From Ascaris suum (lineage: Eukaryota; Nematoda; Chromadorea; Rhabditida; Ascarididae), in assembly GCA_013433145.1 (NCBI GenBank), contig CM024187.1, positions 13,319,826 to 13,383,825 of the forward strand: a DNA stretch of 64,000 bases, given 5' to 3'. Shown here in pieces: positions 13,801 through 38,500 of this stretch. The translations under genes were made by a program, and so were the position numbers. The notes beneath the pieces were generated by a model, which saw only the letters and a program-made list of their open reading frames with translations, ran no database searches and was not told the DNA's origin. How positions within the stretch are numbered: position 1 is the first letter of the stretch; each line of letters opens with the position of its first letter.

Positions 13801-16800
13801 GAAAATTTAACTGAATCCCGTTGCCCTAGGTTTTAGTATACAACACATCTGGTCATTATTTTTCATTCTTCCCAACTTTCTTTTCATTGTCACAACAAAA
13901 ATAGCTTAAAGTGACACAACAGAAAGAAAGTGTTCGGAGGTGCAGAAACTTGCTGTTTTGAATTACGATTCGAAAATCCATATCTGCTACTGCAGCAAAT
14001 CGTGTGCTAAGTTTCATTTGTGGCTGTCTTGCGTGCAATACATTAGAGATGGTTCCATTTTTCAGAATTTTCTTTGTGAATGAATGCCTCATGGAACGTT
14101 AATTGTGTGCTCTTCTAGCAGTTTCTTTGTTATTATCCAAAAGCTGAGAAGTCAAAAAGCTGCAGGTATTACGAAGAAGATTTCGTGTTAAATGCAATAG
14201 CTTCGAAGAAACGCACACGAGAAGGCACTTTATGAAGTCTCTATAGAAATATAGATATATCGTTAAAAGCTACTGATCTCATGTAAATAATGTCTGTCTC
14301 TCTGGCAGATTCGATTCAATAGCCACTGAAGCTGAAAGGCTTAAACTCTGTCGTCTAGCAACCATTTTACTGCAGTGTTGCAAAAAGCGGATCCTTTCTA
14401 AAAGATTTATGCGGGCGATTGTTATCGGTCAGAAGTGTGAAGGAATTACATTCAGTGTTCCATTATTCGTTGATAACATTATGTAACACACGTCACCTCG
14501 TTTGATACGCTCCTCGATATATTGTTGAATGATGCAACGTTGAGCCTTATCATGAACAAATAATTGAATTATGAGGTTATTGAGGATTTGAGTCAGCTAT
14601 GGCATACTGTGAGGTTATTTTCATGTATCGGGTGGAGGAGCCGTTGTTTTACCTTGTTTTTTTCTTTGAAGCTGAAGTTTGCAGTAATTTATTAAGTTTG
14701 TTCTTTTATAGTCTATTAAGTTTCCGCTCTCTCTCATTGCACACTCTTTCATTGCACTCTTTCAGATCCATTTATCGTTACGTAGATTTTTTCGATTATG
14801 GCTGTTAGCATATTAGAAGACAATTCCAGAGATCCGTCTTTGCCACCATGTTGCTTGATCCAAATTCTTGATGAGGCCACAACGTCGGCCAGCATATTTT
14901 TGATCATTTGCAGTGACAGTAGTTTTGCAAAAGTGAATGCATAAATGCTTGAAATGAGAGTAGGCGCTTGTATTGTTATCTCTGGCTAAGAACTTTCCAA
15001 CCGTTTTTGTCCAGCAACCTTTCATCTGTTGGTGACCTCGCGGTGCGATCTTCCTTATTGAAAAAAGGCTGTAATCATTGTGTTTGCTGTGTGTTGCGAT
15101 GAAGGTTTGTTTTGGAAGTAGGTAAGGGGGCAGGGGATATTTTCAGTAATTAGGATTGAGACATTGATGTTCCTAGTGAAGAACGTCTCCTTAGCATGTG
15201 CACACCTGGCATATATGCACAAGCTTATTCGCCAGCTGAGCACATTCATCACTTGCAGTTCATTTCTGTAATCAATTCTACTCAGAAGTATTTCTTATCA
15301 GCGGCACAGTGTAACTTGCGATGTACAGTTGTTAGTTCTTAGGAGATATCTGTCACCGTAAAGGCTACAGATAAGTGTATTCAGCGCATTCCTGCACCGC
15401 GTACCTCGACCACCGCAATGGGGACGATTGAAATGCGAGGACAGTGAGAAGGAGGTTCGGTTGTAAAAGTTATTGTTTGGCTAGAACTTAGTTGGAAAAA
15501 GCGATAGTTATTTGGAAATTTAAATAGTGCTTAAGTTCTCAAACGTTGAGGAAAATTTTGGCTGACAAAATGAGAAACACGGACCCGTAATAAAACTGAA
15601 TTTAGTATTTGTGTACAGGTATTCAAAAATTGTACCATTTGAAAGGTTTAATACTTACATGTGGATGCGGTTGTATGTATGTTGAGTTTGCTTTGGGCGA
15701 TGAGAGAGTTTGAGTCCCTAGCGAAAGCCAACTTTGAATTCACACTTGAAATCTTTAGCACTGAAATGTTCATAGTGTTGATGTGTCGGCAAGGGAAATA
15801 TTTCTTTTTCATCCAAAAAAAAAAAAAAAAAATCGTTAAAAAGTGGGACCTCCGTTTTTCTTTTTATGTAAGAGATGATTCTAGCACATTTTCCGTCCAT
15901 GTTTCTGATTTGCTTATTTTGTTGTCTGTTCCGCTGATTTTTATGGAACATTAATTTATTACGGGGCTTCTCAATAGTGTTTAGTTTACGTGCGTTAAAG
16001 TATTCAAAAACGTTTTGCATTTCTCAGCTTTTTCTTACGGTTCAGGTGATTTGTAGTGCATGTATTTGATGTGCTAATATCAGCGATGCAGTGCTCTTGA
16101 TTTGTTCTATCACGGTAGTTTATGAAGTTTTATTTGGATGGAAAGCTGTTAGTAGCACTATTTCACTGCAAATTCAGGTACTAATAAGTTTTAGCAAAAA
16201 TTCTTGACTTTATTTACGTTCCAGAGCAAGTAATTTTTAATATCGTGAAGAAACTGGATTGTAACGTGAGGGCAAATTTGTTGATGGTTTTTTGCTATTT
16301 TCCTTTGTATATTGTGGTGTTTTTTGATGAATTTTTTATTTTAGTTCCATATCATATGCTTCTGGTTCTAATTACTTGCTTGTTTTCTGTGTGATTTTTA
16401 ATTTCAAAAGTGCTGATTAATTTGGTGATTCGTCTGTGATTTTAAAAAATATTTTGTTTTACTTATTAGATAATTTGTTCGGGACGGAGTTCTCTTTTAA
16501 ATTTCGGTGCTGTGACGCTTCTTTGTCATTAGCAACGTTAAAAAAATAGTAATAACTGGTGCTTTTCAGGTGTTGTGCTATGGCACCTCAGCCACAGCTT
16601 TGTCGTTAAACGATGGGTGCTTAACGGTAGTAGAGACGCTGCGGAATCGAACGTGTGCAACTTGTTTTCCATTTCTTCACATTTTACGGTCTCGGTCGAC
16701 GTCGTCATCGTCGTTGTTGTTTGTGCGCTGAACTGATTAAAGGGCATTTCCGGACAGTGACTGGAAGCTATCTGCTCAACGCAAAATTGAACGACAGCGC

Positions 16801-17034
16801 TGCAACTGTCTGCTGAAAATGCTCTAGAAGCGTATTTGCGTTGGCTATATATTGTGCAGATATTAATTGATAGTAGAGTCGATAAAATTACAATTCGTCG
16901 GATTCACTTTTGATCTGAGAAGCATTATTGGCACGCTGTGTTGTGTCTTTGGTGAAGTGTTTCTGCTCGAACTGCAGCCGTCGTTCACTAAGTTCGGAGA
17001 CACTCGATGAACTGCAGCATCCAGCCGGGAAGGC
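4206..17034 (+). other. Long AT-rich non-coding stretch, presumed mbk-1 first intron or upstream region
   Basis: No conserved protein frame is recognisable over nearly 13 kb on either strand. Small open frames are present but have intron-like composition. Local islands richer in CG occur near 8.5-8.8 kb, 13.02-13.2 kb and 16.6-17.0 kb and could hold alternative promoters or noncoding exons. A long TA microsatellite lies at 7707-7826, a run of G at about 6830-6842, and a run of T near 13148-13162. Confidence 0.5.
7707..7826. repeat. (TA)n microsatellite, about 120 bp
   Basis: The stretch is almost pure alternating TA, broken by a few TT junctions that divide it into blocks. It lies in non-coding DNA. 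Length in the real genome may differ, since such repeats assemble poorly. Confidence 0.97.
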
Positions 17035-29265
<12,231 letters not shown>

Positions 29266-29534
29266 ACATTTTGCTGTGCACATGCAATCAAGCGGCTCGA
29301 TACGCGTGAATTTTTTTCAGAATAGGAGAGCACTTTTAACATGCTTGTTTCTAGTCCACTGCATCATCACCACTGTCGTGTGCTTGAAATCCTATCTTAA
29401 ACGCAAAATAACTAAGAGGTTGGTAAGTTCGTTAAACTTCTCTTGCTTTTCTCAGATTTCATGAATGGAGAAGGGGGGGGGGGTGTTTTATTTCCCTCTT
29501 CGAAAATTCCACAATTATGGTGTCGGCTGAGCAA

Positions 29535-29540
29535 AATAAA
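29535..29540 (+). terminator. Candidate polyadenylation signal of mbk-1
   Basis: An AATAAA hexamer lies about 270 bases after the mbk-1 stop codon, a plausible distance for a nematode 3' UTR. No transcript evidence is available. Confidence 0.4.
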
Positions 29541-32185
29541 AGTTTGTGGAGTACCGCTTTATCTCTCAAAGTTTCATTTTTTATGCGCATATTCGAAGAA
29601 TTGGAGGAGTAGAAATGTGTTTACTTAGTTATGCATTGCTTGCATATTGTAGAGGAAGTGGAATTTATGGGTGACTTTAAGAAATCGTGGGTGAGGAATC
29701 GTTGATTTCTTGACTAGGCGCGTTTTGTTGTTTGATTTCATGTGTGCACTTCTGTGTTTCTTATGAACAGTGTTGCTTGTGAAGGGAAGGGAGTTATTGA
29801 CTTGAATGTCCCCAAGAAGGAACCTGGTGGGAAACGGGAACAATTGGAAGTAAAGTTGTGCTTTACCCCAAAAATCGCCCACTTTTACGGATTCCTTCAT
29901 CTGAGACAGTCATTTTCGTATCGTAATAATCTAATGGTCGCTCATTCCCATCATTGTTTAAGTTTTAACGACCGATACTGCGATACGGATAGTAAAGGCA
30001 GCGATGCACCGAATGCGTAAAAATGCTTCCAAAAAGCTTGGGCACTGATATTTTGAAAGAAGAGATTTTGCCGACCTGGATATTCCAAAGTTAGTGGCGT
30101 TGCATTGTTTCTATGAGGACGCTTATAACTTGAAATCGCGGTCGTTTTCTGGGCGCCCTTGTCCTTACTCCTCCTCCCTCTCCCTTCCCCTTCCCCTCCC
30201 TGATTAGTGTTAGGAAGTTCTGTTTAGGGGTTTGTATCTGGAGTACCCGATTACGATGTTTCAAGAAAGTGCTAAAAACCTTCCAGGGAAGAGTACCATA
30301 TACCATGCGACAGTCAACTTGCAGCACGGTTTTGGCGGCCCTCCACTTTGCCTTATGTCTAACGGTACTCTTTAACTCGTGTCTTAAAGATTTTTTCTTT
30401 TCGTTATGAATTCTCATACTTGTTAAAGAGCCCATGTTAAACTGTGTGTTGGTACATTATTCGCTTACTTGCTGCGGTATGCCGTCGTGCATCTCTATCC
30501 CTTAGGTGCTCCGCTTTATGGAAGAACTTACAAAAGGATCCTTGCATTGTTAACTCTTTTGGTTTGCAGCTTTCATGTATGCTGCATTGATCGAGAGGTA
30601 GTTAACACTTGAGATATAATGTATTATCGTTCTTAAAGAGTTGAGGTAACTCGGTGTGGTGAGTTTTCGTAGCTTTTTCATAATCGCATACTAACTAAAT
30701 CTAGGTCAGTTCTGAATTCAACCTCAGCATTATTATGACGAAGAAAATGTTTACTCAACATTCTACAGTTGTTTGGTTCGTTTCCCATAGGCATGTACTA
30801 ACATATTATGGCGGTTTTTCAAGTCTTCAAAGAATCAGTCGCTTTTTTATTAGTCTAATAGAATAATAAAAGTTGGTTGCCATATGCGGCTGAAAGCTTT
30901 CAACGCTTCCCAATTTTTATTGGCTAGCTGAGAACATTACGGACGCTGCGTTGTTCCGCGTAACAGGTAAGCATGGGCTTTCATGGTTGCTTACATTTAG
31001 GTATGTTTTGTCGTTCTTAAAAGAGTTATATGATCTGCGAGATAGTTCATGAGGTTGACTCGCGTTTGAGGTACATGCTTGTCGGTGCTGTTTGCGTGTT
31101 GCATATTTGCACTAACATTTGATGACTGAGGTGTGTGAAACTTCCATGATTATACAGTTTTCTTGATTAAGAGAAGAGTCAAGTAAAGGAGGAAATTATA
31201 ATTGAAATTTCGCGGTGGCTGTTTGAAATGGTAGAGTTGGCACCGTCGTTGTTGATACGCTCAAATAGTCAAAATCGTTGTGTATTCTGGAAGAGTTAGA
31301 AGAGCCACCGAGCACAGAGTCACCACAAAATGACGATAATAAGCACATCTGAGGGGAATTTGATTCCGAGAAATGCTATCGATTTGCCGGAAGGTTGAAT
31401 TTGATAATGTTTGCTATGTTTTGCTATGAGTAATCGTTTAATGCCTCGTCATCTCTTTATATGTTTACGTAATAATTTCGACTTTTTTTTGGAAAATACG
31501 CTGTAGATTGTTAATTTGACTGCATATTTTTTAAATCCCGTTTTTTCTGCACTATTGTGCTCTCTTCGGTACTTTTTAACATGAGTTGCTTTTTATAAAT
31601 CTGTTAATATTCCTTGCATATATTTCTTCCTGATGATGTACAGATTTATATTTTTATTCTTTATTTTCATAGCGTTCATTTTCATACTTTGTTGCAAATG
31701 CCCTCCGGCCATGAAGCGAAAACTTTCTTCGTATTTATTTTAGTCTGTGATTGGAAATCAACCTTGGCATATCACGCTGTGTATATCACAGGTAGATTTA
31801 AGCTGTATGGGGAGACGAAGAGTGGTTTAAGGAAGTGAGTGTATGAAATTTATTTCGCTGAGAAAGGTTTCGTAGCTGTGCTTGTCGAGTGTGCATGAAG
31901 TTACTTGGAAATGTTGAAAAGAGTTTTATGCTTCGATATTGCAGTTTCCTCTTGATGTTTATTCAAAGAAGCTGTTTGCCCAGTTTGTTCTTGTCGCATA
32001 CGTATTTGTCTGTTTTATTTCTCGAGAATTCACCGGTGGTTATGCAAAATAATGTAGTATTGGGTTCGTTATAGTGACGCTTTTTTCGAATTAATCGGAC
32101 GATGAAGATTCTGAGAGTTCTCAATTTTTAATTCTAGGGAAGAACTGAAAAGTAGCAGTCGTCCTGCAAATGTGAATTTTTTCAG
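29541..32185. other. Intergenic stretch, no gene recognised
   Basis: Only short frames are present. A minus-strand frame at 30091-30435 owes much of its length to a polypyrimidine tract (CCTCCCTCTCCC-type, near 30170-30200) and resembles no known protein. Nothing else structured was seen. Confidence 0.5.
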
Positions 32186-32362
32186 GACCAAGGTTTACTG
32201 TCATTGAGATATCTGTGTGTGAATTCGGAAACCCTTTTGAAAAATTTATTAAAAAATGCTACCTTTTCGCTTGTGGATCTGGGTCGGTTTAGTTCACCGT
32301 CGAGGGGATTTAACATTATGCAAGCCGAAATGATAAAATGTGAACGTGGATCAGGAAATGGA
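32186..32362 (+). CDS. Possible isolated coding exon, unknown protein
   Basis: The segment begins after a good acceptor (ttttttcag) and ends at a strong donor (gga|gtgagtac). It is open for exactly 59 codons in phase 0, giving a Leu-rich peptide that includes LLSLRYLCVN and GFNIMQAEMIKCER. I do not recognise the family. A second coding-like frame follows near 32930-33090, ending at ctg|gtgagg. The two could belong to one + strand gene, but no start, stop or conserved motif anchors it. An open run of this length can occur by chance, so this is a weak prediction. Confidence 0.2.
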
Positions 32363-34166
32363 GTGAGTACTCTACCACCCATTTATTTTCAGGGTAAGGC
32401 ATCACCAAACTCATTTTCGAATCTGTAATGGCGAGAGATTGTGCTGAAAGCAGTTGGTCGTCTAAATCAGCGGCTATATGGTCTATGTTGAGAAGTGTTG
32501 AATAGCAGGTTTTTCATGTTTGCAAACCTATGGGAAGAACGGAAATTAAAGGAAACTGCGAAAAGGCTGCAAAAATTTTCCAGGTGTTTGAGGATGTGTC
32601 GAAACGGTGAAAGACAAAATGTCTCGATGAGATGAGCGGCTGAAAGTGAAGTAGTACGTGTGCGTTGTAAAGTTGAGTGCTCACCAATTTTTATGGCTCA
32701 TTTATGTGTATGGATGATCATGGTAGTCGACATTCGTGACATGATTCATGATTGAGATTGGCATACAAATGCTTCCTAAGTAAAGTGGAACGTATTTCTT
32801 TTCGCTATTTTTCATACACTTTGATCACCGTTCCGAAAACACTAGTTGGAGAAGTATAGGCCGACCACTAAAAAAAACTCTCACTTCGCAACGCCATCTG
32901 GTTTGATACTAGCCGCAGGGGAAGAGGGCCGGGTTCGTTGCAGCAAAATGAAATATGCGTCGGTCATTGATGAGTTTGATTTCCTTATTTGGGGCCGTTT
33001 ACGGTGCCATAAAGGGGATGCGTCTTTAGCTCATGCTTTCTGTCACTCCTCTTTGTCGTACCGGTTGCGCGACCTGTTTTCCTATCTGGTGAGGACGGCC
33101 AGCCCTATAGCTACGTCTTCTTCAGTGGTTTTGTTTTAAGTCTGTGCAATTCACATTCTATTTCTTTGCAAACGATTGTCCACCTTTATCGCTTCAAGTC
33201 GTGGAGAATGTTTGGACGTTAAAGGAAAATGAGAAAGAAGTATGGGTTTTGGGCACTACCAAAATAATTATTTCTTCACTCACTCCTGTAATAGCTAGTA
33301 GTCCACTTCGAAAGATCGAAATTTGACGACTGCATTTTAAAACTTAACTCAGTTTCAGGTGGTAAGATTTTGAAAGTAAGTTTGCAGAGGTCAGCGCTCC
33401 TTGGCTTGTCTAGTCGTCCAGATGTCCTTGAGGATCTGCAGCATCTGTCGAGATGCGAGTCGAGTTAACCGCGAGGCGGCACAGGTATAAGGGTGGACAC
33501 TTGGCCACAATTATACAAGAAGGTAACAAACAAGTAGGGACTCATTCAGAATGATGGGTTCGATCGTCGAAACGACCCCATGGCCCGACCTCAGCGAACT
33601 TCACGCTGCAGCCGGTCATGTCGCGCAAAAAACGACCATAGCCACCGCACGCCCACTCAGTCCCTTGAACACTCCAGCAACTGGAATGAATATATGAGTA
33701 CATCAAGGTCTTTTATAGCGTCCCGATTCTGCCTCAGGCTAGCCTCACCTGACCAAAATCAACGAACACATTAGCGCAACATTTATAACCACCATCACGA
33801 CATGCTGGGCAGTCCTTTGATCTGCCTCTGTTTTTGACCTTCTTTGATTTACTTTGCACGGCGCACTATTCCCGCTTGATCTATAGCAGACTTGTCTGCC
33901 CTAGAAGTTTTGAAGGTCAGAATTCTGCAAGAATTTCGTTTTAACCTTGACTTTAGAGCGGACTTTATTCTTCCGCTAGCAGTCCCATAACATTGTTTTT
34001 TTTTTTTTGTAAAATGAACCTTTGAGACGTTTTATCAATCAATGAATATCTGTTTTACGAACCATTCATAAAAGTACATAGGTGTTCTAAGAGGCGATGA
34101 CTATACAACTTCATAGTACTGCTAGAGACAGGAAAAACAAACTTGAAGGGCGTGAAAAAAAACTAG

Positions 34167-34168
<2 letters not shown>
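32363..34168. other. Unassigned stretch with mixed composition
   Basis: Frames at 32846-33139 and 33144-33326 are somewhat coding-like but unrecognised. From about 33390 to 33780 the sequence is richer in G and C than its neighbours (many cgacc/gtcg words) and carries no intact frame, which suggests an inserted or decayed element. No terminal repeats were found. Confidence 0.35.

Positions 34169-34249
<81 letters not shown>
34169..34249. repeat. (AT)n microsatellite, about 81 bp
   Basis: This is an uninterrupted alternating AT run. It creates an artificial Ile-Tyr repeat in one frame that should not be read as protein. Confidence 0.97.
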
Positions 34250-34250
<1 letters not shown>

Positions 34251-35058
34251 TTTTACTTGAATCGACAAAGCATTCATTACGAATAAATGTCTCTTCATAT
34301 CACCACCACTTCCGTTTAGCTGAAGTTGTGAGGTAGTGTGAAGATGAGGGCTTAGGCTCGTCTCCTGCCCATCGGATACTGACGATTCGATTCATCGTTA
34401 TTCCATGCGACTTGCTCCACCACCCGCGCCCCGATGAGACCACTGGTCGGAATGACTCGGTAGGACAAAGCCAAAGAGTTTGCTTTGCTCGGAGCCCTCT
34501 TAAAACCGACCGCGCAAAGCAAAAAAGCAAAACTATCAGTTTATTCCTTGCAAGTACGTGTAAGACTAAAATTTCATTTGAATGCAGCATTAAGAGAAAG
34601 GAATTAACTGAAAATTAATGGTTATAAGAATGCTTCTAGTTGCATGCAAATACCGATTATAGAGAGTGGTCGAATATTATCAGAATTTCATTTTGCCTCG
34701 GTTTACCTCGGCTCAGGTTCAGTAACCGAAAAATGATTGTTCCTATCCTCAGGTATAGACCTCTTTATGGGTAATATTATGAAGTATATCTTCCTTTAGC
34801 ATTGGGAAATATAAACTAAATGCTGCTAGACACACGAGATTTTTGCGTCTCAGCAAAACTTCTTCCTTTGGCATGTTCTTCAAGCCTTGTGGTATACTTC
34901 CACTGTAAAGATTCGTTTGTGAGAAGTTTTAGTGAGTGATGTCAGGCAAGGTGTTATTACATCGATCGGTCAACTAGCCGCTCGAGAACAACACCAATCT
35001 AGAGAGATGTTCGTTGAATTAGCCTGACCGTAACTGCCCTTGACAAAATTAAGACACT

Positions 35059-35244
35059 TCAATGAGCAGACTTGTTTCGTTTGCGGGCACTGCAAAGTTC
35101 AGAAAGAACTGAGCAGTGATCAGATGCAGAAAATGGCTCCTCAACGTTGCAGTTTAGCGCAATGACTTGACAGCATATAAAAATCAAGCCTAAAATTAAG
35201 GTATTCAGTGAAATGGCCCTTGCTGGTGTGCACGCAGTTGACAA
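35059..35244 (-). mobile_element. Decayed non-LTR retrotransposon fragment (endonuclease C-terminus)
   Basis: On the minus strand the translation contains LILGLIF, then EEPFSASDHCSVLSEL (bases 35100-35160). It resembles the end of the endonuclease/exonuclease/phosphatase domain of LINE elements, where a 'DLIF...PF..SDH' block carries the catalytic Asp-His pair. The frame closes soon after. Flanking minus-strand sequence from about 34.7 to 35.6 kb has several stops and only vague LINE-like phrases. I read it as a degenerate, non-functional copy; boundaries are unknown. The match is by eye only. Confidence 0.35.
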
Positions 35245-35599
35245 ATATTGTTGCTAGCCATTCAGTTGATAAAGGTGTGTATGAATACCTCAGCTATCAT
35301 AAGAAAGGTTGCTGCAGTCAATATCTATATAGTTGAACTCAACAGCAGCTACTGCTTCACGGCGTACGATTGGAATTGAGTCAGGATAACCAGATATCAA
35401 AGAAAGAAAAAAAGGAGACTCGACAGCCATATACAAGGGTGAATTTGTCATGTCTACAAGAAATCAGAGTGACTGCAACGTTCTGAGTATATATCAACAA
35501 CGATAACGATTTAATATTACACGAATGAGAGTGGTAGACAATCAATATAGTTGCCACTAGCTCCACATATTCTCGATGCTCGATCTAGGCGATAGACAG

Positions 35600-38500
35600 A
35601 GTACTACTCGAAGCGATTCAAGATCTGAATCTTAACTGATTCATGCTTCAACGACACCAACTATCCTGTTTCTTGCTGTCAGCAAAATAACTGAAGTCAT
35701 TAAGCTTATTTCTTAATGAACTTGCATTTATTAAAGGGAATTTGATTCTGAAGAGGTAGCCAGGCAGTTACGGGATCTGGAACTGCACCTCGCTCAACAT
35801 GACCGCTGAGTACGAAAAAACAGCACGTTGATATTTGTGCGGAAACCTTAGACGCACAGTTCTGAGGTCGCGAACAGCATACCTTAATTGTCTCGTGCTG
35901 CATAGCTGGTGTACTCATCACTTCAAACTATCGATGAGTGGCATCCATGCGTCAAGTACGCACATATCGTGCTAGCATGGAACAGATGTTGTTCGGGTAC
36001 TGATTATTCCAGAAGTGGCGTGCACATTTAGGCAACACACATGCGTGCATCATACTCAGCAGTTACAGTCGATCGTGATGATGTCTTCTGAATCTTAAAT
36101 GAGCACCATAATCGTCTTTTTACCAGTGCGCGCACAAAATACTCGACGTTTAAATAAGTTTTTTTTGATATCTGCAGACTAATTTCTGAGAGGTTTCTTT
36201 TTACTATCTAGACTGTTATTTATTCAGAGCTATTTTGACCGTTCAGGCGGTTTTTGCTTGATTAGACACACGATCTTCCGCTAATGGTTGCAAGTTTTTG
36301 CAAACAAATGATGTCTTAAATGAATGCTCTTCAATGCCTAGAGTAACAACTGCGATTACTGAAATGTTAGATTGCGCGCTTTCAATACTTTAGCCAAGAA
36401 ACAATCACGAAAGGTCGCCTGGTCTCGAGAAATGAGCCAGTAATGTCCTGCCTTTCTGGAATGTTATGGAGTTCCTTCGTCGATGAAGTTTGGAGCAACG
36501 GAGAAAGATTGGCGCATGTTAAGAAGAATCTGTACCCAGAAGAGTTCCTGACGCATGATCTTAGCTTTCAGACCGTTTTATCTTTTGGAGGATCCGAGCA
36601 CGACTAAATCGTCGGACTGAGTTCGCCTTTATTTTCAGACTGCCCGAATTTAAAGATGTTAACGGGTTCATCACTGAAAGACATCGACACTCCTCGTGAT
36701 CTAAACTGAACGAAAGCTACTTCTTCATTTTCTCCTTTCTTTTTTTATTTCATCGTTTAACAAAATGTCTTCACTACAAATGACTACCTCCACAAATCTT
36801 CGTGTCATTCTACTGAGCTGACCAAGTAGTGAAATGCTGCGAGAAAACATAAAGCGATGAAATAAGTTTCCTGACTAAGCTTTGCAAAAATTCTATCCAT
36901 CTAGCAGCAGGAATCCTCCTTTCAATCTTGTCCTGCAAGATGCGTTGTTACTCCTTGGAAGCTGTACCGAGCCCATCTTGCTTGATTTCACATAACATGT
37001 GAAGTTCGGCCGAATCGTTGAGCAGGTATTCCATAAAATTTGTCCATCAGTTGTTTCAATCGGAAGATGTTGAATGGATGATCGTCCAAAATTACGCCGG
37101 TAATTGATATAGAGCTAGACATAAGTGAAGTTTGACGATGAAAAACTGACTGATCGGTTCGATCGAACTGGTCAAACTTTACGAACGTCCAGTCAGTTGC
37201 AATTGTTTTGACCGATGCGCGTTTGATTATCAGGTCTCTTCAAGCCTATGGTAAGTTTTAGGTCACATCGACTAAATTTTGAAAAATCACCTGAGCCAGT
37301 ATATGAACCGAAAAAAAGATGACCGAGTTAGCCAGCGTGAAATGTAGCCGGTCGGTCTGGGTCGACTACTCCATCTGTTGATTCAACCGGCAGTGGGCGA
37401 GTAATGGTTAAAAAGCTTAACGATAAAAAGTTTGACCAGTCGATAGTCAAAGGTTAATGGACGGGGAAGGAGGATCAGTCTTGCTCGGCTGTTTGAATTT
37501 TACAGGGATCCACTACATCACAGTAGTACTTCTGAAATGCTGCAAGAAGCTCCAGTGGAGATGCAGCCAGACAAAATTCAGCCTCCTGACCAATGTTTCT
37601 AACATTGCAGTTGAAAAAACACAGAAGCCATAATTCCGCTCTCTTGTTGATCATGACTGCAACAGACCGGAAATGTGACAACACTTAGGGAGAGTGTAAA
37701 CGATGACTTAGATTCACGCAATAATTGCGATATTCATCATCATAAGAATGAAGTGCATACTTAATTCATTTCAATGACCTTTTTCGTCTAGAAAAGTGTA
37801 CTTGTTGAGAGGCCGCCTCGTAGACGGAAGTGCTCATTGAGAAACGCGGGGCAACGAACGTTTTAATAGTTCTTTAGCGATAACCTATTGAGCGTAAAAA
37901 CTGCACAAAAGTGAATGCAACTGCAAAAGGTGTTCAGTTTCAGAGTACAGGAACGACAACAAAAATTGCGCATGTCAGACGAACATCGTGAGACGTACCG
38001 GAAGAGCTCGGCAACGTTACACCAAAACGCATCCAATAAACGATGCACACTCTTCCTTCACTCATCGGTGCTTTTTAGTGGTTAACTGCTATTCGCTACC
38101 CCACTCACACACTCTCTCTCTTTCTCTCCCTCTTAGCCTGCTTGACATTTCCCTTATAGTTCTTTTGCTTCCCGAATCTTCAATAGTTGCAAAAGCATCT
38201 TTTTTTTTTTTTAAAGCAATACGTCTGTTGTTGTGTCTAAGTTGTGCTGCGGCATGTTTTCAGTAATTGGATAATGGAATTCTTTTTTTTTTCTCTTGCG
38301 CTCAGAATTGCTTATTTGAGCCACGATTTCAGTTCAGCTGACCTTGTAAGGAAAATCGATGGGAGAGTTAAAGCGATGCGATCTTCCTTATTATTCTGCG
38401 AAAAATCTTGAACTGTTATCAGTTGTTAAGTATGACTTCGAGGTAACCGACGAACACAAACTCACTTTTAGTTGTAAGAAAAGGCGCTGGGAATACAAAA

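Noticed and set aside
34097..34336. 79-residue frame with an Ile-Tyr repeat
   Set aside because: It is the translation of the AT microsatellite.
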